From assembly GCF_019396345.1 (NCBI RefSeq), contig NZ_JAHKRM010000009.1:186001-250000 (forward strand): 64,000 nucleotides of DNA, in the 5' to 3' direction. Position 1 is the stretch's first letter; every line of letters starts with the position of its first letter. The stretch is from Nonomuraea guangzhouensis (GTDB lineage: Bacteria; Actinomycetota; Actinomycetes; Streptosporangiales; Streptosporangiaceae). Shown here piece by piece: positions 52,414 through 61,401 of the stretch. Under the pieces are notes generated by a model. That model was not told the DNA's origin and made no database searches. It worked only from the letters and a program-made list of their open reading frames with translations. Both the position numbers and the translations under genes were made by a program.

Positions 52414-53883
52414 TCAGGCGGCGTCGAGGGCGCTCGAGCTGTCGGCGAGGCGGCGGGGGCGGTTCCTGCCGGGCAGGCCCAGGCAGAGCACGGCACAGAT
52501 GAGGAAGGCGCCGATCGCCCAGGGGGCCGCGTGGACGATGGCACCGGTCAGGCCCCGGCTCGTGTGGGTGAAGAAGAGGTTGCCGATGATGGCGACGCCC
52601 AGGGCGCCGCCGAACTGCTGGGCGGTGGAGAAGATGCCGGAGGCGCCGCCCGCGAGGCGCTCGGGCACCGCGGTGAGGACGATGTCGACCAGCGGTACGA
52701 CCACGAAGCCGAGGCCGATGCCGGCGACGAGCAGGCCTGGCACCAGCGGCCAGGCCCCGGTGTGCCGGGGGGCCGCGTCGTTCAGGGCGTACTGGACCCA
52801 CAGCAGCCCGCCGGCCATCAGCAGGTTCCCGATGACCAGGATGTTTCGGCCGATCTTGGCGACCAAGGTGACGACGACGGGGGCGGAGATGAAGGCGCCG
52901 GCGCTCATGGCGATCATCAGCACTCCGGCCTGGCTGGGTGTGTAGCCCTGACCGGCCTGCAGCCAGATGGTGAAGACCAGGAAGAAGCCGGACATACCCG
53001 CACCGAGCAGCAGCTGGACCAGCAGACCCGCGCCGAAAGCCGGCCGCTGGAAGAGCGCGGCGGGCAGCAGCGGGTGCTCGATCCGGCGCCAGGACTCGTA
53101 GCCCACCAGGGCGGCAAGGGCCAGGACACCGCCGGGCAGGCAGATCCAGCCCCACAGCGGCCAGTCGTTCGAGCGGCCCTCCACCAGTGGCAGCACGATC
53201 GCCACCAGGCACAGCGCGAGGATCAGGTTTCCGGCCACATCGATGCGTCCGCCGGTGCGTTCCCGTGAGGTGGGGATCCACTTCGCGCCCAGCAGTAAAA
53301 CCCCGGCGGCGATGGGAAGGTTCACGGCGAAGACGGTGCGCCAGCCCCAGCCGAACAGGTCCCAGTCGGTCAGTACCCCGCCGAGCAGCACGCCCGCGGC
53401 GTTCGCGACGCCCGCCGTGACCCCGAACAGGGCGAAGACCTTGGCGCGCGCCGCGCCGTCGAACATGGTGCGCAGCGAACCGAGCACCTGCGGCAGCAGG
53501 GCCGCGGCGGCCACTCCCTGCACCGCACGGGCGGCGATCAGCTGGCCCGGGTCGGCGGCGATGGCGCTGCCCGCGGACGCCAGGGCGAAGCAGGCCACGC
53601 CGGTCAGGAACAGCCTCTTGCGGCCGAACCGGTCGCCAAGATGCCCCGCGATGATCAGCGTCGCGGCGAACCCGAGCATGTAGGCGGATACCGTCCACTC
53701 CAGCTCGGCCGGTGCGGCGTGCAGGCTACGGCCGATGGACGGCAGGGCGGTGTTCACTATCGAGGCGTCGATCAGATCCAGCAGCGCCGCGATCATCATG
53801 ACGAACGCGGCGGCCCACCGCTTCGGATACGCCACCGGCGCTATGGCCGCGGACCCGGCCCCTCCGTCACTCGCACGGGACAT
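52414..53883 (-). CDS. DHA2-family (14 TM) drug efflux transporter
   Basis: A 489-residue MFS antiporter. ALLDLIDASIVNTALPSIGR is motif C in helix 1; IIAGHLGDRFGRKRLFLTGV is motif A. Hydrophobic segments total about 14. GAGGGAG precedes the ATG at 53883. It is upstream of and co-oriented with the glycosyltransferase, so they are probably one operon, formerly controlled by a TetR gene whose fragment lies on the other side. Confidence 0.92.
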   Translation of the reverse strand: MSRASDGGAGSAAIAPVAYPKRWAAAFVMMIAALLDLIDASIVNTALPSIGRSLHAAPAELEWTVSAYMLGFAATLIIAGHLGDRFGRKRLFLTGVACFALASAGSAIAADPGQLIAARAVQGVAAAALLPQVLGSLRTMFDGAARAKVFALFGVTAGVANAAGVLLGGVLTDWDLFGWGWRTVFAVNLPIAAGVLLLGAKWIPTSRERTGGRIDVAGNLILALCLVAIVLPLVEGRSNDWPLWGWICLPGGVLALAALVGYESWRRIEHPLLPAALFQRPAFGAGLLVQLLLGAGMSGFFLVFTIWLQAGQGYTPSQAGVLMIAMSAGAFISAPVVVTLVAKIGRNILVIGNLLMAGGLLWVQYALNDAAPRHTGAWPLVPGLLVAGIGLGFVVVPLVDIVLTAVPERLAGGASGIFSTAQQFGGALGVAIIGNLFFTHTSRGLTGAIVHAAPWAIGAFLICAVLCLGLPGRNRPRRLADSSSALDAA

Positions 53884-53955
53884 GACCACTCCCTCATGGA
53901 GGGCACACCGTCGGATCGGCGGCCCCGGGAGCAGTATCAATCTCTCGCATAAAAT

Positions 53956-53975
53956 AGTCAAATTCTTGTTTGATT
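53956..53975. promoter_or_regulatory. Near-palindrome before the MFS-GT operon
   Basis: AGTCAAA-TTCTTG-TTTGATT, 20 bp with one mismatch, between the MFS start and the TetR remnant; probably that repressor's operator. Confidence 0.5.
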
Positions 53976-53990
53976 AACTCGTACGAACGC

Positions 53991-54105
53991 ATGACAGAAT
54001 CACCCGCAGGACCAGGAACCGGCCGGGCGGCAGCGCGACGCCGAGCGCACCAAGGCGCGCATCCTCGATGCCGCCGCGGTGATCGCGCAGCATGCGCATG
54101 ACGGG
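53991..54105 (+). pseudogene. TetR regulator fragment
   Basis: ATG 53991 gives MTESPA, then a frame change; the next frame reads DQEPAGRQRDAERTKARILD then AAAVIAQHAHDG, the start of a TetR HTH. The gene stops matching at about 54105, where a recombinase remnant on the other strand begins. It was the divergent repressor of the MFS-GT operon, now lost, so those genes may be derepressed. Confidence 0.6.
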
Positions 54106-54215
54106 TGCCGGCACTTCTTGGTGCCTTGGGCGATGACGAGGCGGGCGGCGATCTCGCGAAGACTGAGGTCCTGCTCGCGCAGGTGCAGGGCCATGGACAA
54201 CATGGCAGGGACGAT
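54105..54215 (-). pseudogene. Recombinase/resolvase HTH remnant
   Basis: Minus strand: LHLREQDLSLREIAARLVIA then QGTKKCRHP, the C-terminal HTH of actinobacterial serine recombinases. It lies directly against the TetR fragment, so an element insertion or deletion probably removed the TetR 3' end. Confidence 0.6.
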
Positions 54216-54290
54216 GACCATGTGGTCTAGCTGTACTGACCACAGAGGTTGAGTACGGGGCGACATGGCTTCGATGATCTTGTAATTGGG

Positions 54291-54884
54291 TCAGAGCCAT
54301 CCGCGCGACTCGGCCGTCCTGGCGGCCTCGGCGCGGTTGCGAGCGCCGGTCTTCCGGATGGCCGAGGACAGGTAGTTGCGCACGGTGCCCTCGGTCAGGA
54401 ACAGCCGCCGCGCGATCCCGGCCACCGTCGCCTCACCGGCGGCCACGCGCAGCACCTCCGCCTCCCGCTGGGTGAGCGGGCTGGGGCCGGTCGTCAGGGC
54501 GGTCAGAGCCAGCTTGGGATCGATGACGCGCTCACCGGCCATCACCTTGCGCACGGCGGCGGCCAGTTCGGAGGCGGGGGCGTCCTTGACCACGTACCCT
54601 GCCACGCCCGCCGCCATCGCCCTGCTCAGGTAGCCGGGCCGCCCGAACGTGGTCACGATGATCACCCGCCGCCCCGGCAGCCGCTCGGCCACCTCCAAGC
54701 CCGACATCCCGGGCATCTCGATGTCGAGCAGGATCACGTCGGGGCAGTGCGCCTCGACCGCGGCCACCACCTCATCCCCCCGGCCTGCCTCGGCCACCAC
54801 CTCGATGCCGTCCTCCAGCCCGAGCAGCGCGGCCAGCCCGCCCCTGACGAGATCCTGATCGTCGGCGATCAGCACCCGGATCAC
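54291..54884 (-). CDS. DesR/NarL-type response regulator
   Basis: A 197-residue response regulator. ADDQDLVRGGLAALLGLEDG at the N-terminus; phosphoacceptor Asp in VILLDIEMPGMSGLE; VTTFGRPGYL; Lys in YVVKDAPA. LuxR HTH: LTQREAEVLRVAAGEATVAG then LTEGTVRNYLSSAIRKTGA. Its ATG overlaps the kinase gene stop (ATGA). It should regulate the ABC exporter upstream in the same operon. Confidence 0.94.
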   Translation of the reverse strand: MIRVLIADDQDLVRGGLAALLGLEDGIEVVAEAGRGDEVVAAVEAHCPDVILLDIEMPGMSGLEVAERLPGRRVIIVTTFGRPGYLSRAMAAGVAGYVVKDAPASELAAAVRKVMAGERVIDPKLALTALTTGPSPLTQREAEVLRVAAGEATVAGIARRLFLTEGTVRNYLSSAIRKTGARNRAEAARTAESRGWL

Positions 54885-56032
54885 GGCACCTCCAGCGGAA
54901 TCCGCGCGCAGAGCCGGTAGCCGCCGTCTGGCAGCGTCCCCACTTCCAGCCGCCCGCCAGCGTCCCCGACCCGCTCGGCCAGCCCGGCGAGCCCGTTCCC
55001 CGGAGCGCGAGCGTCCCCGTCGTCCGTGGGTCCGGCCGACCGGCCGTCATCGCGGACCTCCAGGCTGGCCGCCGTCTCACTCACCCCCAGCTCGATCCAG
55101 CACCGCCGAGCCCGGCTGTGGCGCAGGACGTTCGTGGCGGCCTCGCGTACCGCCCAGGCCAGCAGCACCTCAGCGGCGGCCGGGATGGGCCCGTCAGCGG
55201 GCGAGACCCGCACCTCCACCCCGGCCACCTCGAGATTCTGGGTGGCCGTCTCCAACTCCACCGACAACGACGGCGTACGATAGCCCGCGATGGCGTGCCG
55301 CACCTCGTCCAGCGCCCGCCGCGCGGTCCCCTCCACCTCGCCCATCTCCCGCGCCGCCCGCGCGGGGTCAGCGGTCGCCAGCCGGGCGGCGAGCTGGCTC
55401 CTGATGGTGATCGAGGTCAGCGTGTGCCCGAGCGTGTCGTGCAGGTCCCTGGCGAAGCGCAGCCGCTCGTTCTCCACGGCCAGCCGCTCCACCTCGGCGT
55501 ACGCCGCCTGGAGCCGGACCAGCAGCAACCCCATGTGCTTCATGCCGTAGCAGGTCGCCGCCTGCGCCGCTACGACGAGCGGCACCCACCACACCTGCCC
55601 GAGCGGAACCTCGGCGGCCACCAGGACCAGCACCTCCACCACGGCGGTCGCACCCGCCGCCGCCGCGAACGCCCGATCGCCCAGCGAGGCCGCGAACGCG
55701 CTGATCGTGAACACGAACGACGCGTACGCCCACGGCGCCCCGAACAACGGCAGCAGCGCCAGCCCCGACCCGGTCATGCCCGCCAGCGCCCACGGCCGCA
55801 GCCTCGGCGCCCGCCCGCCCAGCATCCGCCACATGATCGCCAGCCAGCAGGCCGCGAACACCGCCACCAGCGCCAGCGCCGCCTCCACGGCCACGAGCCC
55901 AGGCCCGGAGGCCAGGAACACCCACAGCGGCCAGAGCGCCAGCAGCAACCAGGCGCAGCAGATCGCACGCGCCAGCGTTGCGCCCCGCCGGACGGCGGGC
56001 TCCCGCGCCAGCGACATCACAGGGACCGTCAC
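54881..56032 (-). CDS. DesK-type sensor histidine kinase
   Basis: A 383-residue kinase with about five or six membrane helices (ICCAWLLLALWPLWVFLASG, then ALALVAVFAACWLAIMWRML), a coiled coil (AYAEVERLAVENERLRFA) and HisKA_3 RFARDLHDTLGHTLTSITIR with His in DLHDTLG. The HATPase region has VREAATNVLRHSRA and GNGLAGLAERVGDAGGRLE. GTG 56032 overlaps the permease stop; ATG 56017 is an alternative. It resembles DesK thermosensors or cell-envelope antibiotic sensors. Confidence 0.92.
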   Translation of the reverse strand: MTVPVMSLAREPAVRRGATLARAICCAWLLLALWPLWVFLASGPGLVAVEAALALVAVFAACWLAIMWRMLGGRAPRLRPWALAGMTGSGLALLPLFGAPWAYASFVFTISAFAASLGDRAFAAAAGATAVVEVLVLVAAEVPLGQVWWVPLVVAAQAATCYGMKHMGLLLVRLQAAYAEVERLAVENERLRFARDLHDTLGHTLTSITIRSQLAARLATADPARAAREMGEVEGTARRALDEVRHAIAGYRTPSLSVELETATQNLEVAGVEVRVSPADGPIPAAAEVLLAWAVREAATNVLRHSRARRCWIELGVSETAASLEVRDDGRSAGPTDDGDARAPGNGLAGLAERVGDAGGRLEVGTLPDGGYRLCARIPLEVP

Positions 56033-56751
56033 AATGATCGACGGTAGCGCCACAACCCCAGGGCAACGAAGCCCAGCGTCCACGCCGCCAGCACACCCAG
56101 CCCAGACCAGGTCGGCGGCAGGCCGTCCAGCGCCCGCCACCCCAGCGACCCCGCCTGGTAGCCCGGGCTGTACTCGGCCAGCACCCGCATCCCTTCCGGC
56201 ATCATCTCAACCGGCACCCACAGCCCGCCCAGCACCGACAGCCCGAAGTAGACGGCGGTCATGGCCAAGGTCGCCGCCTGCCCCTGCAACGTGTACCCGA
56301 AGGCGATGCCCAGCGCCGCGAACGGCAGCACGCCCACCCAGATCAGCGCCACCAGCGCGGGCCAGGTGCCAAGCGACAGCCGCACGTCCGACAGGAACGC
56401 CCCGGCGGCCAGCACGGCCACGATGCTCGGCAGTACCCCGGCCGCCCCGCTGAGCAGCTTGGCCGTCACGTAGCCGTGCGCAGGCAGCGGCGTCACCGCG
56501 AGCTGCCGCAGCCAGCCCTTGCCGCGCTCCAGCGCGATGGTGTTTCCGATGAACAGCGCGCCGGCCATCGCACCGTACGTGGCCATCGACACCATCGTGT
56601 ACGCGGCGAGGTCGCCCTGCCGCCCCTGCGGCGCCAGGTTCAGCACCTTGGTCCACAGCAGGTACAGCGCCACCGGGAACGCCATCAGCATGACCAGATT
56701 GACCGGACTGCGAAAGCCGCGCCGCAGCTCCAGCCGCACGTAGGCACCCAT
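56029..56751 (-). CDS. ABC-2 family permease
   Basis: A 240-residue ABC-2 membrane subunit with six hydrophobic segments, VNLVMLMAFPVALYLLWTKV near the N-terminus and the family text MAGALFIGNTIALERGKGWL then SVLGGLWVPVEMMPEGMRVL. It overlaps the ATPase gene (TGATG) and the kinase gene, so ATPase, permease, kinase and regulator form one operon. The layout is that of a lantibiotic/peptide-resistance-like or DesKR-linked exporter. Confidence 0.92.
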   Translation of the reverse strand: MGAYVRLELRRGFRSPVNLVMLMAFPVALYLLWTKVLNLAPQGRQGDLAAYTMVSMATYGAMAGALFIGNTIALERGKGWLRQLAVTPLPAHGYVTAKLLSGAAGVLPSIVAVLAAGAFLSDVRLSLGTWPALVALIWVGVLPFAALGIAFGYTLQGQAATLAMTAVYFGLSVLGGLWVPVEMMPEGMRVLAEYSPGYQAGSLGWRALDGLPPTWSGLGVLAAWTLGFVALGLWRYRRSL

Positions 56752-57641
56752 CAGTCCCGTCCTCCTTCGGTCAGGCTCAGGAACGCGCTCTCCAGGTCCG
56801 TGCTCTCCACCCGCACTTGGCGGACCTGCTCGTATGTGGCGAACAGGGCCCGCAGTGTGGCGTCGGAGTCGTTCGTGCGCAGGGTGACCGCGTGGCCCTC
56901 GATCACGGTGTGCAGCACGCCGGGCAGCGCTGCGAGCAGGGCCGGGTTCGCGCCGTCCAGTGCGCAACGCACCTCCAGACCGCCGACCAGCGACTTGACC
57001 GCGGCGACTGGGCCGTCGGCGACGACCTTGCCCTGCGCGAGCAGCACGATCCGGTCGGCGTGATCGTCGGCCTCGGTCAGGTAGTGCGTGGCGAACACGG
57101 CGGTACGGCCCGCGGCGGTTCTGGACCGTACCTCCTGCCACAGCGAGCGGCGGCTTTCCACGTCCAGGCCGACCGTCGGCTCGTCCAGCACCAGCAGTTC
57201 GGGATCGCCGACCACGCACAACGCGAACCTGACGCGCTGCCGCTGCCCGCCGGACAACCGGCCGACGCGCTGCCCGGCGAACTCCTCGACTCCCGCCGCC
57301 CGCATCGCCCGCTCAGGCGCCATCGCCCGCGGATACATTCCCGCCACCGCCCTCACCAGCTCCGCCACCCGCACGTCCTCCAGCAGCCCCGACTCCTGCG
57401 GCAGCACCCCGACCCGGCCTGTGCGCAGCGCCTCCAGCGGCGCGCGGCCGAGCACCCGGACCGAGCCCGCGCCGGGGGCCAGTAGCCCGAGCGCGATGGA
57501 CAGCAGCGTGCTCTTGCCCGCCCCGTTGGGGCCGAGCACCGCCACCGTCTCTCCCTCACCCACGTCCAGATCCACGCCGCCGAGCGCGGCAATCCGGCCG
57601 TAGTTCTTGCTCACGGCCTCCATCTCCAGTGCGTTTCCCAT
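56751..57641 (-). CDS. ABC exporter ATP-binding protein
   Basis: A 296-residue ATPase. Walker A LGPNGAGKSTLLSIALGLLA, signature RLSGGQRQRVRFALCV, Walker B LLVLDEPTVGLDVESRR and the switch FATHYL are all present, and a C-terminal regulatory extension follows. It heads the exporter-two-component operon; the start at 57641 is preceded by a region with an ATGAC-GGAT-GTCAT palindrome. Cargo is unknown. Confidence 0.94.
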   Translation of the reverse strand: MGNALEMEAVSKNYGRIAALGGVDLDVGEGETVAVLGPNGAGKSTLLSIALGLLAPGAGSVRVLGRAPLEALRTGRVGVLPQESGLLEDVRVAELVRAVAGMYPRAMAPERAMRAAGVEEFAGQRVGRLSGGQRQRVRFALCVVGDPELLVLDEPTVGLDVESRRSLWQEVRSRTAAGRTAVFATHYLTEADDHADRIVLLAQGKVVADGPVAAVKSLVGGLEVRCALDGANPALLAALPGVLHTVIEGHAVTLRTNDSDATLRALFATYEQVRQVRVESTDLESAFLSLTEGGRD

Positions 57642-57701
57642 GCGACCAGCCTGGTCGCCGGGGTGGTGACGGAGATAGTGCCGTACGTCAGCCAGGCCCG
57701 T

Positions 57702-57715
57702 ATGACGGATGTCAT
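57702..57715. promoter_or_regulatory. Palindrome upstream of the exporter-TCS operon
   Basis: ATGAC-GGAT-GTCAT, 61 bases upstream of the ATPase start; a CGTACGTCA segment lies at 57682-57690. It could be the response regulator site. Confidence 0.45.
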
Positions 57716-57773
57716 GCGCTTGGAGCAGGCGGCGTACCGCGCCGGCGGCATCGCGCGGTACGCCGCGGGCGCA

Positions 57774-59258
57774 CTAGCGTGCCAAGCATGCGGACGATCG
57801 GCCTGGGTACTTCGGTGCCTGGAAGCCGCCGATCTTCTGCTCGAGCAGTTCGGCCAGCCGCAGCGGGGTGCGGTCCTCGAACATCGGACCGATGAGCTGC
57901 ACCCCTACCGGCAGGCCCTCGGGGGACCGGCCCGCTGGTATGGCGGTGGCGGGCAGGCCGGGCATGGTGGCCAGACCGGCCCAGACGAGCTGGTCGAAGT
58001 ACGGGTACTCGACGCCGTCGATGTCGAGCCGGCGTTCCAGCGGATTGGGGCTGTGGTCGTGGCCGAACGCGGGAGTGGGCGTGATCGGACAGACCACGGC
58101 GTCGAACTCGGCGAACAGCTGCCGCCAGCCGTGGCGGTGGAGTTCGCGACGGTTGTTCGCCTCCATCCAGTCGCGGTGGCTGAACACCATGGCGCGCAGC
58201 CGCACGGCGTCAAGGCTCTGGTCGTCCGCGCTCAGTCCGGCGGCGCGGGTCCGCAGCTGCTCGTACGATTCGATGGGAAAACGCGCAACGGAGCCAGAAA
58301 TCAGCAACTGCATGTAGAGCGTTGCGGCTTCGGGCAGATCGGGCAGCAGCGGACTGTGCCGTTCGACGCGGGCTCCGCCGTCGACAAGCGCGTCGGCCAC
58401 CCGGTTCACGCCCGCCCGCACGGCGGACCCGGTCGGAATGAGCGGATGCTCCTCGAGCACCAAGACCCGGAAGTCGCGGAGCCGCTCGTGGCGCGCGGGC
58501 GGCAGCCTCACGTCGTACGCCACACCGTGCGTCAGCGGGTCCGGTCCGGCCATGACGTCGAGCAGGAGCGTGAGGTCGCGGGCGGTGCGCGCCATCGGAC
58601 CGACGACGGCCAGATCGAGGTCGACGGGCAACGGCGGTGCCGGTGGCGCGACCATGCCGCGGGTCGCCGCCAGCCCGAGTGTCGGCTTGTGCGCGTAGAC
58701 GCCGCAGAAATGCGCGGGGGTGCGCAACGAGCCGGCGAGGTCGGAGCCGATGGACAGCGCGCCGAACCCGGACGCCAGAGCCGCCGCTGATCCGCCCGAG
58801 GACCCACCCGACGTGCGAGCGTGATCCCACGGGTTGTTGGTGGTGCCGTAGATCTCGTTGAAGCTCTGGATATCTTGCAGCCCCACCGGCACATTGGTCT
58901 TACCGAGCACCACCGCGCCCGCGGCCTTCAGCCGCGACACCTGGACCGCGTCCTCGGCCGGCATGAAGTCCGCCTGCGGCGCCATGCCCCAGGTCGTGGG
59001 CAGCCCGGCGATGTTGTAGGACTCCTTGACCGTCACCGGAATGCCCAGCAGCGGGCGGTCCTCACCGCGGGCGCGCGCCTGGTCGGCATCGCGCGCGGCG
59101 GCCCGCGCACGGTCGAAGTCCGGCACGCAGATCGCGTTGATCACCTTGTCCTCCCGCTCGATACGGGCGATCGCCGCGTCGGTCAGTTCCACTGAGCTCA
59201 CTTCACCGGCACGCAAGGCAGCCGCGAGTTCTTCGGCCGACTGAAAATTCCATTCCAT
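57774..59258 (-). CDS. Amidase signature family enzyme
   Basis: A 494-residue amidase with a Ser-cisSer-Lys triad. Lys in GIPVTVKESYNIAG, the cis-Ser in TSGGSSGGSAAALASGFGAL and the nucleophile Ser in GSDLAGSLRTPAHFCGVYAH are in the usual positions. It hydrolyses amide bonds of small molecules or peptides. No Shine-Dalgarno sequence precedes ATG 59258, so the mRNA may be leaderless. A small 38-codon ORF lies 104 bases upstream in the same direction. GatA is excluded because gatB/gatC are absent. Confidence 0.92.
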   Translation of the reverse strand: MEWNFQSAEELAAALRAGEVSSVELTDAAIARIEREDKVINAICVPDFDRARAAARDADQARARGEDRPLLGIPVTVKESYNIAGLPTTWGMAPQADFMPAEDAVQVSRLKAAGAVVLGKTNVPVGLQDIQSFNEIYGTTNNPWDHARTSGGSSGGSAAALASGFGALSIGSDLAGSLRTPAHFCGVYAHKPTLGLAATRGMVAPPAPPLPVDLDLAVVGPMARTARDLTLLLDVMAGPDPLTHGVAYDVRLPPARHERLRDFRVLVLEEHPLIPTGSAVRAGVNRVADALVDGGARVERHSPLLPDLPEAATLYMQLLISGSVARFPIESYEQLRTRAAGLSADDQSLDAVRLRAMVFSHRDWMEANNRRELHRHGWRQLFAEFDAVVCPITPTPAFGHDHSPNPLERRLDIDGVEYPYFDQLVWAGLATMPGLPATAIPAGRSPEGLPVGVQLIGPMFEDRTPLRLAELLEQKIGGFQAPKYPGRSSACLAR

Positions 59259-59362
59259 AAATTCGACTCTAACGGCCTGCGGCGGACGCTCTCCCCCCCA
59301 CAAGTCGCCCGCATCGGCCGGAAAAGTCTAAACGACTCCTTTGGTGGGCTTAAGTCACGCAC

Positions 59363-59479
59363 TCATTCTGCCGCCTGAGATGCCCTACCCCAGGTCAGCA
59401 TGGTCGGCGGCGAGTCGACTCCACTGGTAAGGGCATGAAATTCCGCTTCGCGCAACGAGATAGATGTCTCAATGCTCAT
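59363..59479 (-). CDS. Candidate 38-residue peptide, upstream of amidase
   Basis: Reads MSIETSISLREAEFHALTSG and ends SPPTMLTWGRASQAAE. The ATG at 59479 is preceded by GGAGAG seven bases away, and the region has lower GC than its neighbours. The acidic N-terminal half and a Trp-Gly-containing C-terminus recall RiPP precursors, but I recognise no family, and no known modification enzyme is adjacent except the amidase. It may also be a chance ORF. Confidence 0.4.
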   Translation of the reverse strand: MSIETSISLREAEFHALTSGVDSPPTMLTWGRASQAAE

Positions 59480-59588
59480 CTTGTTTCTCTCCGGCACTGA
59501 CTATTCGCTCGACCGCTGGCCATAGTGCGCGGGAATTGTCCAGTAAACGGGGTAACCCATTTTAAATTTGTTCTATCGTCCCGACGCC

Positions 59589-60761
59589 TCAGCCGGTTGC
59601 ACACAGTGCGTGGTCCACCAGGGTGGCCATCGCCCGGTCGGCGCGCTGCTCGGCCTTGAAGTCGGCGAGCGAGCGGGAGGTGGCCGAGACCACGACGCCA
59701 CGGCGGCCATCCGGTGAGACGCCCAGCCTGGTGCGGTAACCGTCGCCGTCGCCACCGTGGCTCCAGTAGCCGCCACCGCAGCTCAGTGGGCGGTAGAGGA
59801 GCCCGAGGCCGTAACGGGCGCCCGGCACCCCCATCGCCTGCAGTTCTTTGGCCGGGACGGTCTTCTTCATCTCCGCCAGTTGCGCGGGGGCCAGCAGCCT
59901 GCCGTCCATCAGCGCGCGGAAGAACGCGTTCAGGTCGCCGGTGGTGCTGATCATCGCGCCGGCCGCGTCGCCCAACGTCTGGTTCTTGACCGTGACGTCC
60001 ACCCATGGCCCGCCCCGCTGGAACCGCATGTACGCCCTGGCATGCGGCCTGGGCATGTGCGGATCGGCGCCGGGCGCGCTGGTGTGACGCAGGCCCAGCG
60101 GCTTGAGGATACGGTCGTGGACCTCCCGCTGCCAGGTGTGCCCGGTGACCTTCCGTATGATCATTCCGGCGAGAACGTAGTTGGTGTTGGAATAACGCCA
60201 GTTCGTCCCCGGTGCGAAGTCGGGCCGGTGCCGTACGGCCCGCGCAACGAGCTGCTCGGCGCGGTAGGACCGCAACCGCTCCTCCCGCCACGCCCGCGCT
60301 GAGCCGGGAGGCTTCGGCAGGTAGTTGTGCAGGCCGCTGGTGTGCTGCAGGAGCTGACGTACGGTGATCTCGCGGCCGTCGTTGCCGCTGCTCCGGACCA
60401 CGCCGGGCAGCCATTTCTCCACGGTGTCATCGAGCGACAGCCTGCCCTCGCCGACCAGCCGCAGCACCACGGTGGACACGAACGTCTTGGTGACACTGCC
60501 GATCCTGAAGCGGGCGTCGGCAGGAACGGGGGCGCGGGACGTCAGCTCTCTCACCCCGGCCCGTGCCCGCAGGCGGCCCGACGGGGTCACCACCTCACCG
60601 AGCGTCCCCACCACGCCGGTGGCGCTCACGGCGTTCAGGTCCCGCCGCAACTGCGCCTGGTCATAGCCCTGGGCGCGCGCGGCGGAAGGGAACGTGGTCA
60701 TCCCTGCCGCGAGCGCGGCGGCCACGATCGCCACCCGTCGTCTGGTCGTGCAAACGGTCAT
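59589..60761 (-). CDS. Secreted serine hydrolase, class C beta-lactamase/DD-carboxypeptidase-like
   Basis: A 390-residue exported enzyme of the beta-lactamase/PBP-C family. The signal peptide is RRRVAIVAAALAAGMTTFPS ending ARAQ. Active-site motifs: SVTK (nucleophile Ser and Lys), YSN (in WRYSNTNYVLAG) and HGGDG near the C-terminus. GAGGAG precedes ATG 60761. Such proteins in actinomycetes act as D,D-peptidases or esterases. It follows no partner gene; upstream lies a broken protease. Confidence 0.9.
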   Translation of the reverse strand: MTVCTTRRRVAIVAAALAAGMTTFPSAARAQGYDQAQLRRDLNAVSATGVVGTLGEVVTPSGRLRARAGVRELTSRAPVPADARFRIGSVTKTFVSTVVLRLVGEGRLSLDDTVEKWLPGVVRSSGNDGREITVRQLLQHTSGLHNYLPKPPGSARAWREERLRSYRAEQLVARAVRHRPDFAPGTNWRYSNTNYVLAGMIIRKVTGHTWQREVHDRILKPLGLRHTSAPGADPHMPRPHARAYMRFQRGGPWVDVTVKNQTLGDAAGAMISTTGDLNAFFRALMDGRLLAPAQLAEMKKTVPAKELQAMGVPGARYGLGLLYRPLSCGGGYWSHGGDGDGYRTRLGVSPDGRRGVVVSATSRSLADFKAEQRADRAMATLVDHALCATG

Positions 60762-61076
60762 GGATTCTCCTCTTCTCAGGGTCACGGTGACAGCGCAGGT
60801 CGCGGCGAACGCCAGACGCGGTGGTCGTGCGAGCATGAGATGCCTCCTCGCCGGGTCGGTGTCGAGAAGCACTCAACCGCGCCCCTGGTTACCGGGACGG
60901 AACAGCCGCTGTTACCCCGCGGCGCGGCTGTTCGCCGACGCCGGGGCGGGGCGCACCGGCATGGACGCTGCCACCGGTGGCTGACGCCGGCCCGTGAAGA
61001 CACGGTCGTGATGTGGGCGCCGCTCGCCGGATGCACCCTTCCGGGCGGAACGCCATCCGGGCGCGCCTGAGCCTGC

Positions 61077-61282
61077 CGTGGACAAGCTCGCGCTGAAGGT
61101 CTCCGCCGACGACGGCGCGACGTGGCGACGTGGCGCGCGCTATCCGTCGTACGCACCGGCGAGGGATGGATCGCGGTGGTGACCAACCCGCGCGGGCCAC
61201 GCCTCGCTCCGCGCGACAGCCGCCGACGGCTCGGGGCGGGCGTCGTCCAGACGATCATGCGCGCCTCGGCAGTCGGCTCCTA
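61077..61282 (+). pseudogene. C-terminal scrap of a secreted subtilisin-type protease
   Basis: Frames on the plus strand read VDKLALKVSADDGATWRR, then VVRTGEGWIAVVTNPRG, GHASLRATAADGSG and VVQTIMRASAVGS, matching the C-terminal beta-sandwich of Streptomyces S8 proteases. At least three frame changes separate them. No catalytic domain is present. Confidence 0.55.
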
Positions 61283-61401
61283 AGGCCGTATTCGGCCGTC
61301 CTGGCCAGGTGGGCGAACGAGGCGAAGTCGATCTGACTGCCGGACAGAGCGGGGGCCGGTCCAGATCGTGGTGTTTTTCGCCAAGCGGACCTGCGTGCGC
61401 G

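Noticed and set aside
57663..58790. Long plus-strand ORF over the exporter promoter and amidase gene.
   Set aside because: It is antisense to the amidase, which has complete catalytic motifs; the frame is a high-GC shadow.
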